Shown here in pieces: positions 25,485-34,020 of a stretch of DNA of 64,000 nt. Where the stretch lies: the NCBI RefSeq assembly GCF_004963255.1, contig NZ_SUGA01000014.1, forward strand, positions 1 to 64,000, read 5' to 3'. This DNA comes from Mesorhizobium sp. Its GTDB lineage: Bacteria; Pseudomonadota; Alphaproteobacteria; Rhizobiales; Rhizobiaceae. Each line of letters opens with the position of its first letter. Position 1 is the stretch's first letter. Position numbers and translations under genes: made by a program. The notes below the pieces were generated by a model. It saw only the letters and a program-made list of their open reading frames with translations, was not told the origin of the DNA and ran no database searches.

Positions 25485-27827
25485 ATGAAACGCCAACCAC
25501 GGATTCTGGCGGGCACGGCAATCGGCCTGCTTATGGCATCCGCGCCGTTGGGCGCGTACCCCCTGCAGGGAGGTGTCGCTTCGGGCAGCCTGCACGGCGC
25601 ACCGCTGATACTGGCTCAGGCCGCTTGCGCAGAAGGCCAGTCGGCCGAGGAATGCGCGCAGGGCGGAGCCGAACAGCCAAAGAAGAGGAAGCGCGAGCAG
25701 CAGCAAAGCGAATCGGCGCCGGCAGCCGAGCAGGCTGCGCCTGCCGAGACCGAACAACAGCCGCGCAAGAAGCGGCATGAGCAGCAGCAGATGGACAATG
25801 CCCAGTCCGGGGAAGCCCCGGCCGATCAGCAGTTCAAGCCGCGCAAGAAACGCGACCAGCAGCAGATTGAGGCAGCACCCGCCGATCAGGGCGGCCAGCC
25901 CGCGACCGACGAGCAGCAGTTCAAGCCCCGCAAGAAGCGCGACCAGCAACAGCAGATCGAAGCCGCGCCAGCCGACCAGGGTGGCGCGCCCGCGACTGAG
26001 GAACTGCAGCCGCGCAAGAAGAAGCGCGACCAGCAGCAGCAGATCGAGGCAGCGCCGGCCGACCAGCAGCCTGCGGAACAGGTGGCGCCGGCTGCCGGTG
26101 ACCAGCAGCAAGGCAACCAGGGCCGCAAAAAGCGCAAGCACGATCAGCAGCAGAGCGAGCCCGCCGGCCAGGCCGGCGAGCAGGTCGCGCCGACCGACCA
26201 GACCGCCCCCGCCAACGACAATCAGCAAGGCGGCAACCAGTTCAAGAAGAGGCATAAGCAGAACCAGCAGGGCGAGGTCGCCCCGGCGGAGCAGACGCAG
26301 ACCAATGAACCCGTGCCGCAGGCCCAACCGTTGCAGACCGGCGAGCAGCCGGCCCAGGGCGGAGAGACCCAGGACAAGAAGAAACGCGGCAAGAAGCCAA
26401 CTGCCGAGCAGCCTGCTGCCGGCGGGCAGCAACCGGCGACGGGCGAGCAGCCGGCAACAGGCACTCAGCAGCCAACAACGGGTGAGCAAACCCAAGGTAG
26501 GAAGCAGTTCGGCAAGAAGCCGTTGACCGAACAGCCCACGACTGGAGAGCAACCGGCGACAGGCCAACAGCCTGCTACAGGTGAACAGCCGGCCAACAAC
26601 AATCAGCCCGCCAATGGCGGCAACGCCGCGCAAGGCGAAGCGCCCGCGAACCCGAACGAGGCGCCCCTCCTCGACAGCCAGAAGGATACATTCCGCAAGC
26701 ACCGGGGCGGCCAGAATGGCGGCGGTCGTCAAAACGCCGGCGGCCAGAACGACAACGGCCAGGGCGGCAATGCGACCATACAGCAAGGCGGCGAGCAGGC
26801 GCAGCAGCCGGCCGCGGTCGATCAGGGCCCGCCGCCCTCAGACGACAAGTCGGCGCAGCAGGCGATCAAGCCAGAGAGGATCGTCCCGGTCGACCAGGAG
26901 AAAGGCAAGCGCATCGAGCTTACGCCGGAACAGGTCGTGCGCGAGCGTCGCCGGCCGCAGGGCGCGGATGTCGTCAAGCAGTTCGGCGACCGCGTGATCC
27001 TGCAGTTCAACAACCAGACCTTCGTGGAAAGCAACGAGGCGCCTCGCATCACCCGCGGCGCCAGGGATGTCTACTACGAGGATCTCTCGGGCGGCCGCAC
27101 CCGCGAAATCGTCGAGCGCGACAACGGCGTCAGGATCATCACCGTCCGCAATCGTAATGGCGACGTCATCCGGCGATCGCGCATTACGCCGGATGGCCGC
27201 GAATATGTGCTGACCTATGTCGACGAGCGCTACTACAACGATGTCGACGAGTGGCGCGATCCCGGCGACGAGCTGCCGCCGATGCGGCTGACCATCCCGC
27301 GGCGGGATTACATCCTGGATTCCGAGGATGTCCAGAGCGACGACGACTATTACACCTTCCTCGAGCAGCCGCCGGTGGAAAGGGTGCAGCGTCTCTACTC
27401 GATCGACGAGGTGAAGCGGTCGGCCCGTGTGCGCGACATCGCCCGGCGTATCGATCTCGACACGCTGAACTTCGACTTCGGCTCGGCCACGATCTCCGAC
27501 ACCGAGGTGCAGAAGCTCGATGGCGTCGCCAGCGCCATAGAAAAACTGCTCAAGAAGAACCCGGCCGAGACCTTCCTGATCGAAGGCCACACCGACGCCG
27601 TCGGCACGCCGGAGGCAAACCTGGCGCTGTCGGACCGCCGTGCCGAAGCCGTTGCCGAGGCGCTCACCAACGCCTTCGGCATCCCGGCCGAGAACCTCAC
27701 CACACAGGGCTATGGCGAGGAGTATCTCAAAGTGAACACGCCTGGGCCGAACCGTGAGAACCGCCGTGTTGCCATCCGCCGCATCACTTCGCTGGTGGCG
27801 CCGGTGGCGAGCAACAGCGAGCAGTGA
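25485..27827 (+). CDS. OmpA-family protein with long Lys/Gln-rich repeat region
   Basis: The 780-residue protein has an N-terminal export signal (about residues 1-24). About 400 residues of low-complexity repeats follow, based on QPRKKRDQQQIEAAPADQ and later TGEQPATGQQP. A conserved middle domain (RIELTPEQVVRERRRPQGAD; REIVERDNGVRIITVRNRNG) comes next, then a C-terminal OmpA peptidoglycan-binding domain (about residues 655-770: LNFDFGSATISDTEVQKLDG, IEGHTDAVGTPEANLALSDR). It probably links the outer membrane to peptidoglycan. AGGAGAAGA precedes ATG 25485. Confidence 0.85.
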   Translation: MKRQPRILAGTAIGLLMASAPLGAYPLQGGVASGSLHGAPLILAQAACAEGQSAEECAQGGAEQPKKRKREQQQSESAPAAEQAAPAETEQQPRKKRHEQQQMDNAQSGEAPADQQFKPRKKRDQQQIEAAPADQGGQPATDEQQFKPRKKRDQQQQIEAAPADQGGAPATEELQPRKKKRDQQQQIEAAPADQQPAEQVAPAAGDQQQGNQGRKKRKHDQQQSEPAGQAGEQVAPTDQTAPANDNQQGGNQFKKRHKQNQQGEVAPAEQTQTNEPVPQAQPLQTGEQPAQGGETQDKKKRGKKPTAEQPAAGGQQPATGEQPATGTQQPTTGEQTQGRKQFGKKPLTEQPTTGEQPATGQQPATGEQPANNNQPANGGNAAQGEAPANPNEAPLLDSQKDTFRKHRGGQNGGGRQNAGGQNDNGQGGNATIQQGGEQAQQPAAVDQGPPPSDDKSAQQAIKPERIVPVDQEKGKRIELTPEQVVRERRRPQGADVVKQFGDRVILQFNNQTFVESNEAPRITRGARDVYYEDLSGGRTREIVERDNGVRIITVRNRNGDVIRRSRITPDGREYVLTYVDERYYNDVDEWRDPGDELPPMRLTIPRRDYILDSEDVQSDDDYYTFLEQPPVERVQRLYSIDEVKRSARVRDIARRIDLDTLNFDFGSATISDTEVQKLDGVASAIEKLLKKNPAETFLIEGHTDAVGTPEANLALSDRRAEAVAEALTNAFGIPAENLTTQGYGEEYLKVNTPGPNRENRRVAIRRITSLVAPVASNSEQ
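25740..26600 (+). repeat. Coding repeats in the OmpA-family gene
   Basis: Imperfect units encode R-K-K-R-D-Q-Q-Q-x-I-E-A-A-P-A-D-Q (three clear copies at about 25830-26070, flanked by degenerate ones), then T-G-E-Q-P-A-T-G units (about 26430-26600). The in-frame repetition suggests slippage or recombination growth. Confidence 0.75.
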
Positions 27828-27830
27828 TCG

Positions 27831-27879
27831 ATGCATGTCGCCCAAAAGTGTACAGCGGTTTTGGGGCAACGACATGCAT
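27831..27879. repeat. Short dispersed-type palindrome
   Basis: The inverted repeat ATGCATGTCG (27831-27840) / CGACATGCAT (27870-27879) has an inner CCCAAAA/TTTTGGG pair. It starts 3 bp after the OmpA-family stop. The sequence resembles a repeat I associate with many rhizobial genomes. Confidence 0.65.
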
Positions 27880-27895
27880 TAGACAATGACATAGA

Positions 27896-27932
27896 CCGCG
27901 CCGCGCTGAATTCGTTCAGCGCGGCGCGGTTT
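27896..27932 (+). terminator. Rho-independent terminator after the OmpA-family gene
   Basis: A 15-bp perfect stem (27896-27910 with 27915-27929) has a TTCG loop, followed by TTT. Confidence 0.8.
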
Positions 27933-27984
27933 AGCCTTTGATTTCAAGCTCCTGGTCGGATTTTTGGATTGAGAGCTTGAGAGG

Positions 27985-28015
27985 AAGGCCCGTGCGCGTC
28001 GGACGGGCCTTTTCC
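27985..28015 (+). terminator. Second GC-rich hairpin with T-rich tail
   Basis: AAGGCCCGT (27985-27993) pairs with ACGGGCCTT (28003-28011), followed by TTCCTTTCC. It could end a short transcript from the 27940 region. Confidence 0.5.
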
Positions 28016-28019
28016 TTTC

Positions 28020-28173
28020 CTGGCTCAAGAAGATTTGTCCTGTCGACTGGAGCTAACTCATTGAATTGCCGCATTGCGACACCCAGATTCCGGTCAGGGC
28101 GTTCCCTGCCCTGTCCCGACTCCAGCGGGACTCGACTGAGCCCCGCCGGTCCCCCTCTCCGGCGGGGTTTTTT
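28020..28173 (+). ncRNA. Candidate small RNA ending in a strong terminator
   Basis: There is no convincing coding frame between 27933 and 28234. The stretch finishes with a perfect GC-rich hairpin (CCCCGCCGG/CCGGCGGGG at about 28141-28167) and TTTTTT at 28168-28173, 62 bp before the next gene. A terminator without an upstream gene suggests an independent small transcript; promoter and extent are unproven. Confidence 0.35.
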
Positions 28174-28234
28174 GCTTGAAAACCGGCCCTGTCTTGCCGA
28201 AATACCCTCTATCGCAATCTGACCGGAACCCTTC

Positions 28235-28750
28235 ATGAAGCGTCTCGAACTCGCCATCGAATCCGTCATCCTCGCCTCGCGCTGGCTGCTGGTCGCCTTC
28301 TATCTCGGGCTCGGCGTCGCGCTCGCGATCTACGCGCTCTCCTTCGGCAAGAAGCTCTACGAGTTCGTGACGAGCGTCTTCACGCTCGGCGACACGGACA
28401 CGATCCTGAAGATGCTCGGTCTGATCGACGCCGCGCTTGTCGCCTCACTGGTGGTGATGGTGATCATCTCGGGCTACGAGAATTTCGTCAGCCGCTTCGA
28501 CGATCAGGACGGTGAGGTCCATTGGCTGGGCACGATCGATGTCGGCTCGCTGAAGGTCAAGGTCGCCTCGACCATCGTCGCGATCTCGTCGATCCATCTG
28601 CTGCAGATCTTCCTCAACCACGCTTCCTACACGGCGGAGCAACTGATGTGGCTGACCATCATGCATCTGGCCTTCGTGCTTTCGGCGCTGATGCTGGCCT
28701 ATATCGACCGGGTGATGGCGCTGGCCAAAGGCAAGAAGATGGAAGAGTAG
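28235..28750 (+). CDS. UPF0114 (YqhA-like) membrane protein
   Basis: This 171-residue protein has four hydrophobic segments (about residues 12-35, 58-80, 107-127, 135-156) and the UPF0114 pattern (ESVILASRWLLVAFYLGL; IISGYENFVSRF; STIVAISSIHLLQIFL). It is an inner-membrane protein of unknown function. The start ATG 28235 agrees with the family; the ribosome site is weak (GGAACC). Confidence 0.85.
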   Translation: MKRLELAIESVILASRWLLVAFYLGLGVALAIYALSFGKKLYEFVTSVFTLGDTDTILKMLGLIDAALVASLVVMVIISGYENFVSRFDDQDGEVHWLGTIDVGSLKVKVASTIVAISSIHLLQIFLNHASYTAEQLMWLTIMHLAFVLSALMLAYIDRVMALAKGKKMEE

Positions 28751-28878
28751 GCGCGAAGAGGCGCTCGGGCCCGTAGAGAGCCAAGCGCACCTTCCGGCTA
28801 CCATCCGCGACGGCGTGCACTGTTCCGTAAACCGCGACACAACTGCGTGTCGTTTGCGACAGGCGGATGGCGCGGCCC

Positions 28879-29748
28879 TCAGGCCGCGCTCGCGATCCCG
28901 GCCGCAAAGTCGCGATAGGTGTGCAGGGGGCGGCCCAAAATACTGGTCAACCGTACAACGTCATCGGCCTCAGGGATCATGCCGTCGCTGACATAGCGCT
29001 CGGCCATCAGGCGCATCTCGTAGGCCGTCCATTTTGGCATGAAGCTCGCCATGTTCTGCTCGAACGCGCCGGGATCGTCGCCTCCATAGACCACCGGGCG
29101 ACCCAAAAGGTCCGACCAGATTCTGGCCACGTCTGGCCCGGTCAGCGTGTCAGGCCCCACCACGTTGATGGTCTCGATCGGCAGCTTGCCGGGTGCGGCG
29201 TCGCGGCGGATCAGCTCGATCGCGGCTACTTCCGCTATGTCTCGGGCGTCGACCATGGCTACGCCCTTGCTGCCGATCGGCATCGGATAGACACCGTGTT
29301 CCATGATGACGTCCTTTACCATCGACTCGTTGTCGATGAAGTAGGTCGGACGCAAGATGGTGGCGCTGAAGTCCATCTGCATCAGCATGCGTTCGGCGCC
29401 GAACTTCACGGCGAAATGCGGGACGTTCACCGCCCGATCGGCTTCGAAAACCGAGAGATAGACGACACGGTCGACGCCCGCTTCGCGAGCAACGTTGAGC
29501 GTGATGATCGCCTGGGCAAATTCGTCACCCGTGACGGCATTGAGCAGAAAGAGCGTGGTCACGTCGTTGAAGGCGCTGCGCAGTGCATCGATGTCGAGGA
29601 GATCGCCCTTGGCGACGTCGACACCGGTCGGAAAGCTGGCTTTCGCGGGGTCGCGGGTCAGCACACGCACCGTCGCGCCGCGCTGGAGGAGTTGATCGAC
29701 GACATGGCGGCCGACGCGGCCGGTGGCACCTGTAACGAGGATGGTCAT
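28879..29748 (-). CDS. NmrA-type NAD(P)H-binding oxidoreductase
   Basis: This 289-residue atypical SDR begins MTILVTGATGRVGRHVVDQL (Rossmann motif) and contains RVLTRDPAKASFPTGVDVAK and ILRPTYFIDN, typical of NmrA/QorB-like redox sensors and reductases. It is divergent from a LysR gene with a palindromic region between them, the usual layout for an inducible reductase. Substrate not deducible. Confidence 0.85.
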   Translation of the reverse strand: MTILVTGATGRVGRHVVDQLLQRGATVRVLTRDPAKASFPTGVDVAKGDLLDIDALRSAFNDVTTLFLLNAVTGDEFAQAIITLNVAREAGVDRVVYLSVFEADRAVNVPHFAVKFGAERMLMQMDFSATILRPTYFIDNESMVKDVIMEHGVYPMPIGSKGVAMVDARDIAEVAAIELIRRDAAPGKLPIETINVVGPDTLTGPDVARIWSDLLGRPVVYGGDDPGAFEQNMASFMPKWTAYEMRLMAERYVSDGMIPEADDVVRLTSILGRPLHTYRDFAAGIASAA

Positions 29749-29755
29749 TGGGGTT

Positions 29756-29791
29756 CACTTTCTGTTTGAGTCAAAAGGCACGCTCAAAGTG
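29756..29791. promoter_or_regulatory. Candidate LysR site between divergent genes
   Basis: Nested inverted repeats CACTTT (29756-29761) / AAAGTG (29786-29791) and TTTGAG (29765-29770) / CTCAAA (29783-29788) lie directly before the NmrA-type gene. Confidence 0.4.
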
Positions 29792-29867
29792 AGTGATCCA
29801 CATTCATCCCGATAGATGGTATGTTTGGACAGGTCGTCTCATTGGTGGAACAGAAAAGAACAAAATC

Positions 29868-30761
29868 GTGGATCTTCTGGCTCTTGCCGACTTCAACCTG
29901 GTGGCCCGCCACGGTGGGTTCGGAAAGGCCTCGCGTGCAGCCGGCCGGCCAAAGGCTACTCTTTCCAGACGCGTGGCCGATCTCGAGGCAAGTCTTGATC
30001 TGCGCCTGTTCGAACGTGGTTCGCGGACGCTCAAGCTCACGGAGGAGGGACGAGCCCTGTTTGAACGAACGGGCCTTCTGCTCACAGAACTTGATGAGAC
30101 GGCGAAGGCGATAGCCTCGGGCGGCCATAGCCCGCGTGGCCGGCTACGCATCAGCGCGCCACTGCTCTTTTCTCAGACCGCGGTCGGAAAGCTCGCGGCC
30201 GGCTTCGTCCTTAGATACCCGGAGGTTCGGTTGGAGATCACCACGGAAGACAGGGCCGTGGACATGATCGAAGAAGCCTACGACCTCGTAATCCGGGTCA
30301 ACCCGGAGCCGGATGCCACCCTTGTTGGGCGAGTGTTCCTGCGCGATCGAATGGTCGTGGTGGCCAGTCCGCACCTGACGTTCCCAGCCTCGGGAAGTCT
30401 CGTTCCCGCGATCAGTCGAGGCTCGTTGAACGAGTCCGAAGCCTGGCAAGTCACGACCTCGTCCGGCAAGTCGACGATCAACGCCAAGCCAGTGCTCGGC
30501 CTGTCGTCGTTCGTCATGGTCCGGGATGCGGTGCGCATGGGGCTCGGCGCCGCGCGCCTGCCGTTGTCGCTTGCCAGCGGCGATTTGGCTGCCGGCAGGC
30601 TGGTGCATTGGGGTGATGTGTCGGGTCCCGAGACGGCGCTTTGGGCCCTTTATCCCTCGAGGCGTTTGCTCAGCCCCCGCGTGTCAGCGTTCCTCGACTA
30701 CTTGAAGGAAGCCTTTCCGCAGGGGACGGCCGATGAATTGGCAGCCTATGTCGCGGACTGA
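29868..30761 (+). CDS. LysR-family transcriptional regulator
   Basis: The winged helix-turn-helix is LADFNLVARHGGFGKASRAA followed by GRPKATLSRRVADLEASLDL; the effector domain completes 297 residues. GTG 29868 gives the standard LysR N-terminus (VDLLALADFN) with AGAAAAGA upstream; ATG 29793 would add 25 residues overlapping the operator region. It probably regulates the divergent NmrA-type reductase and perhaps the reductase whose remnant lies just downstream. Confidence 0.85.
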   Translation: MDLLALADFNLVARHGGFGKASRAAGRPKATLSRRVADLEASLDLRLFERGSRTLKLTEEGRALFERTGLLLTELDETAKAIASGGHSPRGRLRISAPLLFSQTAVGKLAAGFVLRYPEVRLEITTEDRAVDMIEEAYDLVIRVNPEPDATLVGRVFLRDRMVVVASPHLTFPASGSLVPAISRGSLNESEAWQVTTSSGKSTINAKPVLGLSSFVMVRDAVRMGLGAARLPLSLASGDLAAGRLVHWGDVSGPETALWALYPSRRLLSPRVSAFLDYLKEAFPQGTADELAAYVAD

Positions 30762-30770
30762 GCACTTGGC

Positions 30771-30974
30771 TCAGCCGTGCAAGGAGGCCGCGACGAGGCT
30801 CTGCATCGAGGTGGTCGGACGACCGATCAGCCGCCCCAGCGCGCCATCGTCGTCGAACAGCGCCCCGCGCGAGGCCGCCGCGTCGGCATCGGCCAGAAGT
30901 GCAGCGAGATCGGCTGGCAGGCCGGCGCGAAGCGGCGGAACAGCAATCGCCTGGCGCCGCCAATTCGAGTTCAT
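30771..30974 (-). pseudogene. C-terminal remnant of an NmrA/QorB-type reductase gene
   Basis: The minus-strand frame ends LPADLAALLADADAAASRGA and LFDDDGALGRLIGRPTTSMQ. This is the recognisable tail of NmrA/QorB-family reductases, where a Pro-Thr-Thr motif closes the domain. Only about 60 family residues remain; the Rossmann N-terminus is absent and upstream sequence shows no matching frame. Confidence 0.6.
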
Positions 30975-31187
30975 CGACGGGGCAAGGGCTGCTGCTTCGG
31001 TTTCGGCGAAGCAAAGGACAGAAAAAGACTTCTTTAGGCGACCCGGCCCGGATGCTCTCTTGCGGGACCTAGAACAAGGCCCGCCTGGGAGGGCGACGCA
31101 TAACAAGAGAGCGGCTGCCGAAACGACAGCCTGGCATATGCCACTCGAATGGGCCGATGCCAGCAACAGCCATGGGGAACCACGACA
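30975..31187 (+). other. Leader region before the SsuA-like gene
   Basis: This stretch of over 200 bp holds no plausible gene. It contains short dyads (GGCTG/CAGCC at 31113-31131, GGCATATGCC at 31133-31142) but no riboswitch class I can recognise. Confidence 0.4.
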
Positions 31188-32171
31188 ATGAAGACATTCC
31201 GCAATTGCCTGCTGACCGCGGTCGGCGCGGGCCTGCTCGGCCTGGGGCTTGCCGCTCCCGCTGACGCCGGCGCCATCCGCCTCGGCATGACCACCTGGGT
31301 CGGCTACGGGCCGCTGTTTCTTGCCCGCGACCTCGGCTACTTCAAGGAAGCCGGCGTCGACGTCGACCTGAAGGTGATCGAAGAATCGGCGCTTTATATG
31401 GCGGCGGTCGCCGGCGGCGATCTCGATGGCGCCGCATCCACAGTCGACGAGCTGATGAAGTACCGCTCCGACGACCTCTGCTTCAAATATGTCGTGGCGC
31501 TCGACGACAGCCATGGCGGCGACGGCGTCGTCACGCAGGCCGATGTCAAGTCGCTCAAGGATCTGAAGGGCCAGCCCGTCGCTTTGAACGAGGGCTCCGT
31601 TTCCGAATTCTGGTTCAACGTGCTCCTGAAGAAGGAGGGCATGACCGAGGACGATGTCAGCATCACCAATATGACCGCCGACGACGCCGCGACGGCCTTC
31701 ATCGCCGGCCAGGTTCCCGCCGCCGTGACCTGGGAGCCGCACCTGACCGAAGTGCGCAAGGGCGGCAAGGGCAAGGTGCTGATCGACTCCGCGACGACGC
31801 CTGGCCTGATAGTCGACGTGATCGCGCTCAAATGCGACCTGATCGAGAAGCACCCCGAGGATGTGAAGGCTCTTATCAAGGGCTATTACAAGGCGGTCGA
31901 CTATATCAAGACCAACCCGGACAAGGCCTATGAGATCATGGCCAAGGGCATTGGCGGCTATCTCGAGAAGCCCGAGGATTTCGCCGCCGGCGCCAAGGGC
32001 GTGCGCTACTACGACCGCGCCCGCAACCTGGAATTCTTCGGCACTCCGGAAAAGAGCGAGGCGTCCGACCTGGTGAACTTCGCCCAGGATATCTGGGGCA
32101 AGGCCGGCAAGCTCAAGATGACGATCGACGCGAAGACCATCCTCGACACCGATTTCATCAAGGAACAGTAA
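31188..32171 (+). CDS. ABC transporter substrate-binding protein, NMT1/SsuA-like
   Basis: The 327-residue protein has a signal peptide (about residues 1-27, cleavage after PADA) and then AIRLGMTTWVGYGPLFLARD, DLGYFKEAGVDVDLK and AAVAGGDLDGA. These are the hallmarks of the SsuA/TauA/NMT1 fold that binds sulfonates, nitrate, pyrimidine precursors or similar small molecules. ATG 31188 is the family start. The transporter's other genes follow after a 92-bp gap containing a hairpin, which would allow excess binding protein. Substrate unknown. Confidence 0.9.
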   Translation: MKTFRNCLLTAVGAGLLGLGLAAPADAGAIRLGMTTWVGYGPLFLARDLGYFKEAGVDVDLKVIEESALYMAAVAGGDLDGAASTVDELMKYRSDDLCFKYVVALDDSHGGDGVVTQADVKSLKDLKGQPVALNEGSVSEFWFNVLLKKEGMTEDDVSITNMTADDAATAFIAGQVPAAVTWEPHLTEVRKGGKGKVLIDSATTPGLIVDVIALKCDLIEKHPEDVKALIKGYYKAVDYIKTNPDKAYEIMAKGIGGYLEKPEDFAAGAKGVRYYDRARNLEFFGTPEKSEASDLVNFAQDIWGKAGKLKMTIDAKTILDTDFIKEQ

Positions 32172-32186
32172 GCCTTCGAAATTCAT

Positions 32187-32219
32187 CGGGGTCGGCTTGA
32201 CAGGCCGACCCCGCTTTTT
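32187..32219 (+). terminator. Intra-operon hairpin (partial terminator)
   Basis: A CGGGGTCGGC / GCCGACCCCG stem (32187-32196 with 32204-32213) is followed by CTTTTTC. It lies between the binding-protein and permease genes, where partial termination commonly sets stoichiometry. Confidence 0.65.
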
Positions 32220-32263
32220 CTCGAAAGCTTCAGTTTCGCGCTTAAATCTACGGAGGCCATCTT

Positions 32264-33067
32264 ATGGCACAGAGGCGAACGGCGTGGACGCGCCTGACGA
32301 CCCCATTCGCCAACATTCCCGCCAGCACCGCAACCACGCTCGCATTGGCGATGTGGATAGCCGTGATCGGCGGCTGGGCTCTTCTGTCCTACGGCCGCGT
32401 CGTGCCGAACATGTTCCTGCCGACGCCCGGAACCGTGCTGCAAACGGCCTACCGCATGTCGCTCGACGGCAGTCTTTTCTATCACACTTTCACCAGCGCC
32501 AAGGTCGTGATCCTGGGCTTCATCGTGTCCTCGGTGGTCGCGGTGCCGCTGGGGCTGTGGATGGGCACCTACCGGGCGGTGCAGGCGCCGCTGGAGCCGC
32601 TGGTCAACTTCATCCGCTACCTGCCGGTGACCTCTTTCGTGCCGCTGTTCATCCTGTGGATCGGCATCGGCATCGAGCAGCGCATCGCGGTGATTTTCTT
32701 CGGCACCTTCTTCCAGCAGCTCGTGATGATCTCCGACTGCGCGCGCAGCGTCTCCCGGGACCTGGTCAACGCCTCCTACACTCTGGGTACCAAGCGCTCG
32801 GAAGCAGTGTGGCACGTCATCTTTCCGGCGGCGCTCCCCGCAATCCTCGACACGCTTCGCGTCACCATGGGCTGGGCCTGGACCTATCTGGTCGTGGCGG
32901 AATTGGTCGCGGCATCGAGCGGCCTCGGCTATATTAGCCTCAAGGCGATGCGCGGCTTCCAGGTCGATGTGATCTTCATGGCGATCGCCGCGATCGGGCT
33001 TCTGGGCCTCATCACTGACACCGCATTCCGCATTCTCCGGGCAAGGGTCGCGCCATGGGCAGCCTGA
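32264..33067 (+). CDS. ABC transporter permease, SsuC/TauC-like
   Basis: This 267-residue inner-membrane protein has six hydrophobic segments and an EAA-type loop read as NASYTLGTKRSEAVWHVIFP (about residues 169-188). GGAGG precedes ATG 32264. The next gene, the ATPase, begins inside its last codons (13-bp overlap), so the two are translationally coupled. It forms the channel for the SsuA-like binding protein. Confidence 0.9.
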   Translation: MAQRRTAWTRLTTPFANIPASTATTLALAMWIAVIGGWALLSYGRVVPNMFLPTPGTVLQTAYRMSLDGSLFYHTFTSAKVVILGFIVSSVVAVPLGLWMGTYRAVQAPLEPLVNFIRYLPVTSFVPLFILWIGIGIEQRIAVIFFGTFFQQLVMISDCARSVSRDLVNASYTLGTKRSEAVWHVIFPAALPAILDTLRVTMGWAWTYLVVAELVAASSGLGYISLKAMRGFQVDVIFMAIAAIGLLGLITDTAFRILRARVAPWAA

Positions 33068-33948
33068 CTATGAACGCCTCCTCGCAAACCGCAGCCGGAT
33101 CAAGGGTAGTGATGACCGAAACCATCAAGGCGAACAACCCGGCTGGCACGACCCATGCAGCCGGCGATCAGCGTTCGGCCGGCACCACCATGGCCATCGA
33201 GGACGTGACATTGCGCTATGGCGATGCCAATGGCGTGCTGGCGCTGGACGATGTGTCGCTCAAGGTCGCCAAGAACGAATTCTGCGTCATCGTCGGTCCC
33301 TCGGGATGCGGCAAATCCAGCCTGCTCTATCTCGCGGCCGGGCTCAACGACGCGACCTCCGGCAGCATCAAGGTGGACGGCAGGGAAGTGATCGAGCCTG
33401 GTCCCGACAGGGGCATGGTGTTCCAGAGCTACACCTTGTTTCCCTGGCTCACGGTGCGCGCCAACATCGAATATGGGCCGAAGCGCAAGGGCCTGCCGGC
33501 GGAGCAGCGCCGGCAGATCGTCGACCAGTATCTCAACGAGGTCGGGCTCGCGCCCTTCGCCGATCATTATCCGGCGCAACTCTCAGGCGGCATGAAGCAG
33601 CGCGTGGCGATCGCGCGGGCGCTCGCCAACGACCCGGCCGTGCTGCTGATGGACGAGCCGTTCGGCGCGCTCGACAGCCAGACGCGCGGCACCATGCAGA
33701 AGCTCTTGCTGCGCGTTTGGGAGCGGCAGCAGAAGACGGTGCTCTTCGTCACCCACGACATCGACGAGGCGCTGGTGCTGGGCGATCGCGTGCTGGTGAT
33801 GACGGCCAGACCAGGCAAGATCAAAGCCGAGATCAAGGTCGACATCCCGCGGCCGCGCTCGATGGATGTGATCCTCGAGCCCGACTTCATCGCGCTCAAG
33901 CGCCGCATCCTCGGCCTCCTGCACGACGAGATCGACGAGGATCACTAA
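33055..33948 (+). CDS. ABC transporter ATP-binding protein, SsuB/TauB-like
   Basis: This 297-residue ATPase has Walker A GPSGCGKSS (about residues 82-90), Q-loop QSYTLFPW, signature LSGGMKQRVAIARAL, Walker B VLLMDEPFGALD and the switch His in FVTHDIDEA. About 40 residues of unusual, probably disordered N-terminus precede the domain if ATG 33055 is used; internal ATGs are possible starts. It powers the SsuC-like permease. Confidence 0.9.
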   Translation: MGSLTMNASSQTAAGSRVVMTETIKANNPAGTTHAAGDQRSAGTTMAIEDVTLRYGDANGVLALDDVSLKVAKNEFCVIVGPSGCGKSSLLYLAAGLNDATSGSIKVDGREVIEPGPDRGMVFQSYTLFPWLTVRANIEYGPKRKGLPAEQRRQIVDQYLNEVGLAPFADHYPAQLSGGMKQRVAIARALANDPAVLLMDEPFGALDSQTRGTMQKLLLRVWERQQKTVLFVTHDIDEALVLGDRVLVMTARPGKIKAEIKVDIPRPRSMDVILEPDFIALKRRILGLLHDEIDEDH

Positions 33949-34020
33949 ACTAGCCTCTCGGGTTTCTGAAAAGGTGGCAGGCTTCAGCGCAGACGCTGGG
34001 CAATGGCCGAAGCCTCACAG

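Noticed and set aside
25740..26600. Possible CRISPR array in the repeat region
   Set aside because: The repeats are in frame, variable in length and encode Lys/Gln-rich protein; there are no uniform repeats with unique spacers.
25470..26786. 438-codon Leu-rich frame on the minus strand
   Set aside because: It is antisense to the repeat region of the OmpA-family gene; the Leu/Ala-rich translation is a by-product of the CAG/GCC-rich repeats and has no start context or domain.
31070..31187. Riboswitch before the SsuA-like gene
   Set aside because: I compared it with the guanidine-type leader motif by eye and found no match to the conserved blocks; only weak hairpins are present.
30771..32186. 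471-codon minus-strand frame over the SsuA-like gene
   Set aside because: Most of it is antisense to a clear binding-protein gene. Only its last 60 or so codons resemble a family (NmrA/QorB tail) and are reported as a remnant.
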